Assembly (NCBI GenBank): GCA_025964455.1
Contig: JAOPYU010000110.1
Span: 1-7,829, forward strand
Source: Thermoleophilia bacterium
GTDB lineage: Bacteria; Actinomycetota; Thermoleophilia; Gaiellales; SKUG01
Direction of reading: 5' to 3'
DNA length: 7,829 nt
Each line of letters starts with the position of its first letter. Position 1 is the first letter of the stretch. Positions 1 to 6,460 of the stretch are shown one piece after another. The notes below the pieces were generated by a model. It saw only the letters and a list, made by a program, of their open reading frames with translations. It was not told the DNA's origin and did no database searches. A program made the position numbers and the translations under genes.

Positions 1-134
1 TCCGGGAAGGCATGTTCCCCGTGAGCGAGTCGATCTCGAAGCGTTCGCTCGCGCTGCCCTTCTTCCCGGCGATGTCGCCGCAGCAGCAGACCCGCGTCGT
101 GCACGAGCTGCGCGACGTGCTCGCAGCTGGCTGA
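1..134 (+). CDS. DegT/DnrJ/EryC1/StrS family aminotransferase, C-terminal end only (5' truncated by window)
   Basis: Only the last 43 residues are present, read in the frame whose first whole codon is at base 3, ending in TGA at 132-134. The segment reads REGMFPVSESISKRSLALPF, then FPAMSPQQQTRVV and an amphipathic tail. This matches the C-terminal signature of PLP-dependent sugar or nucleotide-sugar aminotransferases of the DegT/DnrJ/EryC1/StrS family: a P-V-x-E turn, a run ending in Ser-Leu-x-Leu-Pro, then a phenylalanine/proline/methionine loop followed by the final helix. These enzymes usually make amino sugars for surface polysaccharides or secondary metabolites. The catalytic lysine lies outside the window, so activity and substrate cannot be judged. 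The glycosylase gene starts ten bases downstream, so the two may share a transcript although their roles look unrelated. Confidence 0.72.
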   Translation, partial: REGMFPVSESISKRSLALPFFPAMSPQQQTRVVHELRDVLAAG

Positions 135-144
135 GGCCGGGCGC

Positions 145-804
145 GTGGCATCGGACCTTGATCCGACGCGCCATCCCGAGGCGGTCGCTCGCGACCTGCT
201 CGGCTGGACGATCGCGTGCCGCGGCACGGCCGCTGTGCTCACCGAGCTCGAGGCGTACCATCAGGACGAACCGGCCGCGCACTCGTTCGGGGGCCGGCCC
301 ACGCCGCGGACAGCCGGGCTGTTCGGCCGGCCGGGCACGGCGTACGTCTACTTCACCTACGGCATGCACTGGTGCGCCAACCTCGTGACCGGGCCCGAGG
401 GAAGCGGCGAGGCCGTGCTGCTGCGGGCGGCGGTGCCGGTGCACGGTGAGGCGACCATCCGCGAGCGGCGCGCGGCTCGGCGCGCCGTGGATCCGGCGTC
501 GATCAAGGCGCGAGACCTGCTGACCGGGCCAGGGCGACTGGCACAGGGGCTCGACATCCGGGCCGATGACACCGGGCGGACGGTGCTGCGCCTTGACCTG
601 CTGACACTCGACGAGGCGCTCGAGGCGTCCGCGGACGGCCCGGTCATCATCCGCGAACGCGCGGAGGCCGAAGCCGTCGGCATCGAGTTGCCGGTCGCCG
701 GCGACGACCTGCTGGTCGGTCCCCGCATCGGCATCACCAAAGCGGTCGAGCTGCCGTGGCGCTTCGGGGTTCGTGGCGCCCTCGTCTCCAAGCCCTTCCC
801 GTAA
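145..804 (+). CDS. mpg: 3-methyladenine DNA glycosylase, AAG/MPG family
   Basis: A complete 219-residue monofunctional DNA glycosylase that removes alkylated purines such as 3-methyladenine to start base excision repair. Compared with human AAG as I recall it, the active site is intact: E36 in TELEAY matches catalytic Glu125; Y38, H46 and Y69 match the base-stacking pocket Tyr127, His136 and Tyr159; Y72 matches the intercalating Tyr162; N79 and R94 match Asn169 and Arg182. The TPR turn (53-55), PGTAYVYFTYGMH (63-75), VLLRA (91-95) and the C-terminal PRIGITKA...LPWRF block are all family hallmarks. The length is normal for bacterial members. The GTG start is chosen because no ATG, GTG or TTG lies upstream in frame before a stop at 22-24, and GAGG at 133-136 sits eight bases ahead. 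The stop is three bases from the stop of the convergent PBP gene. Confidence 0.95.
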   Translation: MASDLDPTRHPEAVARDLLGWTIACRGTAAVLTELEAYHQDEPAAHSFGGRPTPRTAGLFGRPGTAYVYFTYGMHWCANLVTGPEGSGEAVLLRAAVPVHGEATIRERRAARRAVDPASIKARDLLTGPGRLAQGLDIRADDTGRTVLRLDLLTLDEALEASADGPVIIRERAEAEAVGIELPVAGDDLLVGPRIGITKAVELPWRFGVRGALVSKPFP

Positions 805-822
805 TGCCTACTCGGCGAAGGG
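793..822. terminator. Imperfect hairpin spanning two convergent stop codons (possible weak bidirectional terminator)
   Basis: Bases 793-798 (cccttc) are perfectly complementary to 817-822 (gaaggg). With one bulged base (816), three more pairs form between 799-801 (ccg) and 813-815 (cgg), giving nine pairs around an 11-base loop. The loop and stem contain the TAA of the glycosylase gene (802-804) and the complement of the TAG of the PBP gene (808-810). No T-tract follows on either strand, so a standard intrinsic terminator is not supported. It is the only obvious structure where two opposing transcripts must end, and it could be chance in GC-rich DNA. Confidence 0.25.
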
Positions 823-3012
823 GTCGTCGCCGATCGCCAGGGTGACGGCGGCGGTGCGATCCACGAGCGTGCCGGCGCGCGGGAGCTGGGCGACCACGCG
901 CTCGTGCTGGTCGGGGTCCTGGACGAGGCGCTCCTCGGTGGTGACGCGGACGTCGAAGTCCTCATCGTCGAGGGCCTGCTTGGCATCGGCGAGCGTGAGC
1001 CCGAGCAGGTCGGGTACCGGACGCTGGCGCGCGATGCAGTCGGTGGCGGTCTCGGTGGGCTCGCGGCCCGCCACGAACTGCGCGTCGACCGCGCCTTCGC
1101 ACCAGGGGCCGGCGAGCAGTCCGCTGTCGGGATCGATGGAGACCGTCACGTACTCGGGGTGCGAGAGCGTGAACTCGCGGGTCGGTGTTCCTTCGAGCGC
1201 AGCGCGCATGAAACTCGCCCAGATCGCTGCCGGGATGCTGCCGCCGGTCACCGGGCCGCCGCCGTTCTCGGTGCGCATCGGCACGCCGCCGCGGGCGTGC
1301 CCCACCCAGACGGCCGTCACGAGGTCGGGCGTGTAGCCGACGAACCAGGCGTCGCGGTAGTCCTCGGTCGTGCCCGTCTTGCCGGCGACCGGACGACCGA
1401 TTGCGGCGCCGGTGCCGGTGCCGGTGCCGGTGCGCACCACGCCCTGCAGGGTCTCGGTGACCTCGTCGGCGACGCCCGCGTCTATGGTGCTGCGTCGCAC
1501 CGCAAGTGGGCGCCAGGTGCGGCCCTTGCCTTCGCCGACGACCGAGATGATCCGCGGCCCGCCGCCCTCCACGAGTGACGTGCGCTTGCCGTGCGCCGCG
1601 AGGGTCGCGTAGGCGTGTGCCAGCTCGGTCGGCGTCGTACCCTGCGGGAGGGCGCCGAGCACGAGCGCGGGAACCGGATCCATCTGGCTGCGGATCCCCG
1701 CGGCCTGCGCTGCCTCGATCGCCGCCTCGATCCCGACCTGGTCCTGGAGGCGTGCGTACACCGTGTTGTCACTCTGCCACGTCGCGCGATCGAGTCGGGT
1801 GACACCCGAGTAGCCGCCACCGTTGGTGACGCGGAAGCGGCCGATGCCCTCGTACGTGACATCGAAGGGAGCGCTGCGGATCGTGGTGCCCGGTGCATAG
1901 CCGCGCTCGTAGGCGGCCGCGAGCATGAACGGCTTGAAGGCCGAGCCGGGCTGACGTTGCCCGTCGAGCGCCACGTTGAACGCTGCGCGGCGGGCGGTGC
2001 CGCCATTGGCCATCGCGCGAACCTCGCCGGTCGCAGGATCGATCGCGACGAGCGCCGCGTCGAGCCCGAGCGCCTCCACCCGCGCCAGGGCCCGGTTGGC
2101 TGCGCGTTGCTGTCGCGCGTCGATCGTCGTCTTCACGCGCAGGCCGCCGCCGAGAGCGCGACGCACGCCATAGCGTTCGATCAGCTGGGCGGTCACGGTG
2201 TCGGCAAGCTGCGGGGCGAGCTCCTTGCCGCCCGAGCGTCGCGCTCGCGCGCGGACGGATGGGAGCGGGCGTGCCTGCGCCACGGTGGATGCGGGACGCG
2301 AGATCGAGCCGAGGTCTGCCATCGCGCCGAGGACGCGGTTTCGACCGGCGCGCGCGTTGTTGGGAGCAGTGAGCGGACTGTTGCCCTCGGGCGCTCGCAG
2401 GAGCGCGCCGAGCAGCGCGGCCTGGTCCACGCGCAGCCCCGTGACCGGCACACCGAAGTAGCCCTGCGCCGCGTCGGCCACACCGTAGTAGCCGCTCCCG
2501 AAGTACGCGGTGTTGAGGTACGTGGTGAGGATTCGATCCTTCGACCATCGTGTTTCCAGGGCGACCGCGAACACGGCTTCGCGCGACTTGCGACCGAGCG
2601 TCTGCTTCGGTCCGACGTAGGTGTTCTTGACGAGCTGCTGGGTGATGGTCGAGCCGCCCTCGACCGCGCTGCGCGCCCGCACGTCGGAGACCACCGCGCG
2701 TGCGATGCCGCGCAGGTCGATGCCGGAGTGGCTGCCGAAGCGTCGGTCCTCGGCTGCGATCACCGCGTTGCGCAGGACCCGCGGGATGTCACCCTCCTCG
2801 AGGTAGGTGCGGGTCTCGGGGGCGCGCAGCTCGCGCAGTTCGGTGCGCCCGTCACGCGCCACGATCGCGCCCTTGAGCTCGCGCACGTCGGCGCGCGACT
2901 CGAGCTCGTCCAGCTTGGGGATGGCGGCGGAGAGCACGCCAGCCCAGGCACCTATCGCGAACAGGGCGCCGAAGAGCACGAGCCGGAACAGCACCCGGAG
3001 CGCGCGACGCAC
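808..3012 (-). CDS. Class A penicillin-binding protein (bifunctional transglycosylase/transpeptidase) with C-terminal PASTA domain
   Basis: A 734-residue peptidoglycan synthase that polymerises lipid II and cross-links stem peptides outside the membrane. An arginine-rich start and a hydrophobic stretch at about residues 5-30 form a signal anchor. The GT51 domain (about 55-230) has EDRRFGSHSG with catalytic E88, GGSTITQQL (119-127), RKSRE (141-145) with the second glutamate, and KDRILTTYLN (158-167). The transpeptidase domain (about 315-605) has the SxxK serine S357 with K360, SDN (414-416) and KTGTT (545-549). A region with C638 and C659, a possible disulfide pair, leads into one PASTA domain (about 663-728). 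The order resembles mycobacterial PonA2. A (Thr-Gly)4 run at 528-535 lies just before KTG. The GTG start is supported by a strong Shine-Dalgarno and by the signal anchor starting there. It is the last gene of the egtB-egtD-PBP run. All catalytic motifs are intact. Confidence 0.95.
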   Translation of the reverse strand: MRRALRVLFRLVLFGALFAIGAWAGVLSAAIPKLDELESRADVRELKGAIVARDGRTELRELRAPETRTYLEEGDIPRVLRNAVIAAEDRRFGSHSGIDLRGIARAVVSDVRARSAVEGGSTITQQLVKNTYVGPKQTLGRKSREAVFAVALETRWSKDRILTTYLNTAYFGSGYYGVADAAQGYFGVPVTGLRVDQAALLGALLRAPEGNSPLTAPNNARAGRNRVLGAMADLGSISRPASTVAQARPLPSVRARARRSGGKELAPQLADTVTAQLIERYGVRRALGGGLRVKTTIDARQQRAANRALARVEALGLDAALVAIDPATGEVRAMANGGTARRAAFNVALDGQRQPGSAFKPFMLAAAYERGYAPGTTIRSAPFDVTYEGIGRFRVTNGGGYSGVTRLDRATWQSDNTVYARLQDQVGIEAAIEAAQAAGIRSQMDPVPALVLGALPQGTTPTELAHAYATLAAHGKRTSLVEGGGPRIISVVGEGKGRTWRPLAVRRSTIDAGVADEVTETLQGVVRTGTGTGTGAAIGRPVAGKTGTTEDYRDAWFVGYTPDLVTAVWVGHARGGVPMRTENGGGPVTGGSIPAAIWASFMRAALEGTPTREFTLSHPEYVTVSIDPDSGLLAGPWCEGAVDAQFVAGREPTETATDCIARQRPVPDLLGLTLADAKQALDDEDFDVRVTTEERLVQDPDQHERVVAQLPRAGTLVDRTAAVTLAIGDDPFAE
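1408..1431. repeat. Four perfect tandem copies of a hexamer (gccggt) inside the PBP gene
   Basis: The + strand shows gccggt four times without a mismatch, and two more bases continue the pattern. On the coding (-) strand this is ACC-GGC repeated, giving Thr-Gly four times at PBP residues 528-535, ten residues before the catalytic KTG triad. The unit is a multiple of three, so slippage would change the loop by two residues and keep the frame. Confidence 0.85.
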
Positions 3013-3014
3013 CC

Positions 3015-3995
3015 TCAGCGCCTCCGAGCCAGGGTCAGGGCGAAGGCGCCGTCATCGTCGAACCACCGCTCCACGGTCTTGAAGCCGGCAGCGTCGAGCT
3101 CCGCGTCGACCCGCTCGGGCGTGAACTTGGAGCTGACTTCGGTGAGGATCGGATCGCCGGTGTTGAACTCCGTGTCGACGAGCCCCGGCACGTGGATGCG
3201 TGTCGCGCGATTGGCCCGGAGCGCGACCTGCACCCAGGCGTCGTGCTCGCTCCACCACGCCTCGTGCTCGAAGGCGTCCACGTCGAGCTCGGCGCCGAGG
3301 CGCTGCTCGAGCACGCGCAGGATGTTGCGGTTGAACCGTGCCGTCACGCCCGCGGCGTCGTCGTAGGCGGCTTCGAGGATGCCCGGCGACTTCACGAGGT
3401 CGGTGCCGACCAGGAACAGCTCGCCGGGCTCGAGCATGCCGGCGCATCCCTCCAGGAAGCTGCGGCGCTCGTCCGGGATCAGGTTGCCGATCGTGGAGCC
3501 CAGGAACACGATCATGCGGCCCGCGCCAGCGGGGGCGGGCGGGACGGCGTCGAGGTGTCGGGTGTAGTCGCCGACGATGGCGTGCAGTGGCGCGTCGGGG
3601 TAGCGCTCTGCGAGCGCGTCGGCGGCTTCGCGGAGTGCGTCCTCCGACACGTCCAGGGTCACGATGCCCGAGAGCGACCCGGCTGCCTGCAGCGCGTCGA
3701 GGAGCAACAGGGTCTTGGTGGAGTAGCCGCTGCCGAGCTCCACGAGCACGACGTCGCCTGCCGCTCGCGCGATGTCGGCCGCGTGACGCTCGAGGATGGA
3801 TCGCTCCGCGCGGAACAGGTAGTACTCGGGCAGGCGCGTGATCTCGTCGAACAGGCGCGACCCGGTGGCGTCGTAGAACCAGCGAGGCGACAGCCAGCGT
3901 GGCGTGGCCACGAGGCCAGTCCCGACGTCTGCGCGCAGCTCCTGCAGCAGGTCGTCCTCATCCATCCGGGAATCGAGGGTGAGCGTGGTGGCCAT
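3015..3995 (-). CDS. egtD: L-histidine N-alpha-methyltransferase (ergothioneine biosynthesis)
   Basis: A 326-residue SAM-dependent enzyme that trimethylates the alpha-amino group of histidine to give hercynine, the first committed step to ergothioneine. Aligned by eye with M. smegmatis EgtD (321 residues, recalled), most functional positions are kept: Y41 (Tyr39), Y58 (Tyr56), G88 (Gly86) and K94 (Lys92) in the SAM loop LGSGYSTKT, D115 (Asp113), N171 in GSTIGN (Asn166), Y211 (Tyr206), E286 and S288 in TEVSSKF (Glu282, Ser284). Position 257 is Val where M. smegmatis has Met252. The blocks YDATGSRLFDEITRLPEYY and YDDAAGVTARFNRN are strongly conserved. The ATG start lies nine bases after the egtB stop, with a modest GGGTAGG upstream. 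Its 3' end carries the ribosome-binding site of the PBP gene. Cytosolic; partner of the adjacent EgtB. Confidence 0.95.
   Translation of the reverse strand: MATTLTLDSRMDEDDLLQELRADVGTGLVATPRWLSPRWFYDATGSRLFDEITRLPEYYLFRAERSILERHAADIARAAGDVVLVELGSGYSTKTLLLLDALQAAGSLSGIVTLDVSEDALREAADALAERYPDAPLHAIVGDYTRHLDAVPPAPAGAGRMIVFLGSTIGNLIPDERRSFLEGCAGMLEPGELFLVGTDLVKSPGILEAAYDDAAGVTARFNRNILRVLEQRLGAELDVDAFEHEAWWSEHDAWVQVALRANRATRIHVPGLVDTEFNTGDPILTEVSSKFTPERVDAELDAAGFKTVERWFDDDGAFALTLARRR
3021..3025 (-). promoter_or_regulatory. Shine-Dalgarno for the PBP gene, inside the end of egtD
   Basis: The - strand reads GGAGG here, eight bases before the GTG at 3012-3010. It lies within the last arginine codons of egtD, whose TGA occupies 3017-3015. 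This consensus site decides the GTG start of the PBP gene and suggests translational coupling to egtD. Confidence 0.75.
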
Positions 3996-4004
3996 TGCGG
4001 CAGC

Positions 4005-5333
4005 CTACCCGTCGGCAAGGCGCAGGCCGGCGAACAGCTGGCGGCGCTGCGGGTGGTCCCAATTGCGGAAGGTGCTGCGACACACTAGCTCGTCGGTCGC
4101 CCACGAGCCCCCGCGCAGGACCCGGTAGTTGCCACCGAAGAACTCCTTGGAGTACTCGGCGTAGGGAAAGACGGTGAACCCAGGCCACGGCTCGAAGCGC
4201 GAGGCGGTCCACTCCCACGTGTTGCCGAGCATGGCGCGGCAGCCACAGGGGGAGGGCTCGGCGGTGAGCAGGCCGGGCGCGACGGGGCCGTCGTAGCGGG
4301 CACCGACGTTGGCGCCGTCGAGGCGCGACTCGGGGGCAGTCGAGCCGTCGGGGCGCCAGCGCGCGGCGGCTTCCCACTCGAGCTCGGTGGGGAGGCGTGC
4401 GCCGGCGAACCGCGCGAACGCGTCGGCCTCCCACCACGAGACGTGCTGCACGGGCGCGGCGGGGTCGACCTCGTGCCACGCGCCGAACGTGCACGCCTGC
4501 CAGGTCCCGTCGCCGGAGGGGCGCCATCCCGCGGGCGCCGTGAGCGCATCGTCGGCGACCGCCTGCCAGCCATCGGGGTGCCACCAGCCAGGTTCGGTGT
4601 AGCCACCCGCCTCGATGAACTCGATCCACTGCGCGTTGGTGACGGCGTCGCGCGCGATCCGGAACGGGTCGATCGAGACCGCGTGGGCTGGCCGTTCGTT
4701 GTCGTAGGCCCACGGATCCGCGCTCGTTCCGATCGTGCCGGTGCCGCCCGGGTGGTGGAGCCAGCGCGTGGCGAGCGGCTGTTCGCCCGGGAGCGCTGCG
4801 GCGGCGGTCCGTGTGCTCGCAGCGGTCGCGCCCACATGCTCGAGCGCGGTGGCGCGCTCGCCCATCGCCTGGCGCGCCTGCAGGATCGTCTCCGCGTGCT
4901 GGTGCTCGTGCTGCACGACGAGCCCGAGCACGAAGCCGTCACGGAGCAGCTCGCCCTCGGTGGCTGCGCGAGCTGGGTCGAGCAGGCCGTCGTCGATCGC
5001 GCGCAGGGATCGGTCACGCACGGCGGTGATGTAGGTGCGCGCTTCGTCCGGGCCGAGCAACGGCAGCGACTCGCGCACGTCGCGCGGCTGGCGGAAGGCG
5101 TCGTAGAGCTCGTCCAGGCCGGCCGGCGTCACGCGCTCGCCGGCGAGCGTCTGCACGAGCCACAGGTCCTCGTAGTTGCCGACGTGCGCGAGGTCCCACA
5201 CCATCGGCGACAGGATCGGCAGCCACTGGCGCCGCAGCTCCGCGTCCGTGACCTCCTCGACGAACGCGAGGATTCGCGCGCGTGCGCGCGAGAGCTCGTC
5301 GTACGCCCGCTGCTGTGAGACCGACCCGTCCAT
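4005..5333 (-). CDS. egtB: Hercynine oxygenase, ergothioneine biosynthesis EgtB
   Basis: A 442-residue non-heme iron sulfoxide synthase that couples hercynine with a thiol (gamma-glutamylcysteine in mycobacterial-type enzymes) using O2. The N-terminal DinB-like domain (about 8-165) supplies the iron triad: H50 in WDLAH, and H142 and H146 in QHEHQH, as the 1+2 histidine arrangement of M. thermoresistibile EgtB (His51, His134, His138). R84 and R87, spaced by three, may correspond to thiol-substrate arginines Arg87 and Arg90; this is inference. An Ala-rich linker (168-182) leads into the FGE-sulfatase (C-type lectin-like) domain (about 190-440), with DNERPAH, VTNAQW, LPTELEWEAAAR, GNTWEWT, LRGGSW and FRNWDHPQRRQ, where D426 matches active-site Asp416. 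Y391 and Y394 are candidates for the active-site tyrosines; I could not align them reliably. The length is normal. The ATG start has no visible Shine-Dalgarno. First gene of the operon with egtD. Confidence 0.94.
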   Translation of the reverse strand: MDGSVSQQRAYDELSRARARILAFVEEVTDAELRRQWLPILSPMVWDLAHVGNYEDLWLVQTLAGERVTPAGLDELYDAFRQPRDVRESLPLLGPDEARTYITAVRDRSLRAIDDGLLDPARAATEGELLRDGFVLGLVVQHEHQHAETILQARQAMGERATALEHVGATAASTRTAAAALPGEQPLATRWLHHPGGTGTIGTSADPWAYDNERPAHAVSIDPFRIARDAVTNAQWIEFIEAGGYTEPGWWHPDGWQAVADDALTAPAGWRPSGDGTWQACTFGAWHEVDPAAPVQHVSWWEADAFARFAGARLPTELEWEAAARWRPDGSTAPESRLDGANVGARYDGPVAPGLLTAEPSPCGCRAMLGNTWEWTASRFEPWPGFTVFPYAEYSKEFFGGNYRVLRGGSWATDELVCRSTFRNWDHPQRRQLFAGLRLADG

Positions 5334-5392
5334 CCGTACGCAGTATGCCGCGCGGGTTCGGCCCTGCGAGGGCGACCGGTAGGATTGGGCGC
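5334..5392. promoter_or_regulatory. Divergent intergenic promoter region between egtB and prfA
   Basis: All initiation signals for the two diverging gene runs must lie in these 59 bases or in the flanking coding sequence. Rightward, TAGGAT at 5380-5385 fits the actinobacterial TANNNT -10 pattern and ends seven bases before the prfA GTG. A weak -35 candidate, TTCGGC, lies at 5357-5362 with a 17-base spacer. Leftward, the - strand reads CATACT at 5347-5342, eight bases before the egtB ATG, without a convincing -35. A perfect 8-bp palindrome (ccgcgcgg, 5348-5355) lies between them; in DNA this GC-rich it carries little weight. The region's role follows from gene layout; the exact boxes are tentative. 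Confidence 0.5.
5380..5385 (+). promoter_or_regulatory. Candidate -10 element for prfA (possible leaderless start)
   Basis: TAGGAT matches TANNNT, and transcription starting seven to eight bases later would begin at or next to the GTG of prfA, as in leaderless actinobacterial mRNAs. The overlapping bases 5381-5384 (AGGA), eight bases before the GTG, could instead serve as a Shine-Dalgarno on a longer transcript. The two readings cannot be separated from sequence alone. Confidence 0.35.
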
Positions 5393-6460
5393 GTGGAACC
5401 CCTCGTCGAAGACATCGAGCGCTCCTTTCAGGAGATCGAACGCCAGCTGGGCGATCCAGCGCTCTTCGACGACCCCAAGCGGGCCGTCGAGGTGACGCGC
5501 GAGCACGCGCGGCTCAAGGGAGCCGCCGAGCTCGCGGTGCGGTGGCGCGAGCTGCGCGCGCAGGTCGAGGAGTCGCACGCGCTCGTCAACGACGACGAGC
5601 CCGAGATCCGCGAGATGGCGAAGCTGCAGAAGTCAGAGGCCGAGGCGGAGCTGCCGGTCGTCGAAGAGGCGCTGCGCTTCGCGATGATCGAGCCCGATCC
5701 GGACGACCACAAGGACGTGATCGTCGAGATCCGCCCGGGCGCCGGCGGGGACGAGGCCGCGATCTGGGCGGGCGACCTCGCGAACATGTACCTGCGATAT
5801 GCGCAGTCGAGCGGCCTGCGGGTGGAGGTCATCTCCACGACCGACGGCGACGCGGGCGGCTACAAGGAGGCGTTCTTCTCCATCGCCGGAGAGGACGCCT
5901 ACGCCAAGCTCAAGTGGGAGAGCGGCGTGCACCGCGTGCAGCGCGTCCCGAAGACTGAGACGCAGGGGCGCATCCACACCTCGACGGCGTCGGTGGTCGT
6001 GCGCCCCGAGGTGGAGGAGGTCGAGGTCGAGCTCGACATGAACGACGTGCGCGTCGACGTGTACCGCTCGAGCGGGCCGGGTGGCCAGAGCGTCAACACG
6101 ACCGACAGTGCCGTGCGCCTGACCCACGAGCCCACGGGCCTGGTCGTCACGTGCCAGAACGAGAAGTCCCAGCACCAGAACAAGGATTCGGCGCTGCGCG
6201 TGCTGCGCGCACGCCTGCACGAGCTGGAGCTCGAGAAGACCGCGGCCGCGCTCGGCGAGCAGCGACGCAGCGCGATCGGGACCGGGGACCGTGCCGAGAA
6301 GATCCGCACCTACAACGTGCCCCAGAGCCGCGTGACCGACCACCGGATCGGGTTCACGATCAACCAGCTCGACACGGTGCTGTCAGGCGGGCTCGACTCG
6401 GTGGTCGAGGCGCTCCGGCAGGAGGAGCAGCGCAGCCGGCTCGCCGAGCGGTTCGGATGA
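5393..6460 (+). CDS. prfA: Peptide chain release factor 1 (RF1)
   Basis: A 355-residue class I release factor that recognises UAA and UAG in the ribosomal A site and triggers peptide release. The PxT codon-recognition tripeptide is P186-K187-T188 within [17 protein letters not shown]. This assigns it to RF1 rather than RF2, which carries SPF. The middle residue varies in the family. The catalytic GGQ is at 230-232 in [10 protein letters not shown]. The coiled N-terminal domain covers about 1-100, and the C-terminal block [15 protein letters not shown] is typical. The length is close to E. coli RF1 (360). The frame is open for 37 more codons upstream to an ATG at 5282, but that part overlaps egtB on the other strand and is Arg/Pro-rich without similarity to RF1. 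The GTG at 5393, followed by [15 protein letters not shown], is the natural N-terminus. The stop overlaps the prmC start as ATGA. Confidence 0.97.
   Translation: MEPLVEDIERSFQEIERQLGDPALFDDPKRAVEVTREHARLKGAAELAVRWRELRAQVEESHALVNDDEPEIREMAKLQKSEAEAELPVVEEALRFAMIEPDPDDHKDVIVEIRPGAGGDEAAIWAGDLANMYLRYAQSSGLRVEVISTTDGDAGGYKEAFFSIAGEDAYAKLKWESGVHRVQRVPKTETQGRIHTSTASVVVRPEVEEVEVELDMNDVRVDVYRSSGPGGQSVNTTDSAVRLTHEPTGLVVTCQNEKSQHQNKDSALRVLRARLHELELEKTAAALGEQRRSAIGTGDRAEKIRTYNVPQSRVTDHRIGFTINQLDTVLSGGLDSVVEALRQEEQRSRLAERFG

Noticed and set aside
357..986. A 209-codon - strand frame overlapping the glycosylase gene and the PBP gene end
   Set aside because: Ser/Arg/Pro-rich shadow translation that conflicts with two well-supported genes.
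1591..3366. A 591-codon open frame on the + strand opposite the PBP gene and part of egtD
   Set aside because: Its product is rich in Arg, Ala and Gly with no recognisable domain, and it lies antisense to well-supported genes. High-GC codon bias commonly opens such mirror frames.
3192..4088. A 298-codon + strand frame opposite egtD
   Set aside because: No family resemblance, and it overlaps a confidently identified gene throughout; an antisense artefact of GC-rich coding sequence.
4443..5318. A 291-codon + strand frame opposite egtB
   Set aside because: Low-complexity Arg/Ala/Val-rich product antisense to intact EgtB domains, with no independent support.
5348..5355. Perfect palindrome ccgcgcgg in the divergent region as a possible operator
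   Set aside because: Eight bases of pure G and C are expected often by chance in this composition, and no second copy or flanking symmetry supports an operator.
5282..5392. An N-terminal extension of prfA to an upstream ATG
   Set aside because: The extra 37 residues are Arg/Pro-rich, overlap egtB on the opposite strand and do not match RF1. The GTG at 5393 gives the expected N-terminus.
6151..6456. An N-terminal extension of prmC into prfA
   Set aside because: It would read prfA codons out of frame for 102 residues with no similarity to PrmC; the ATGA start gives normal length.
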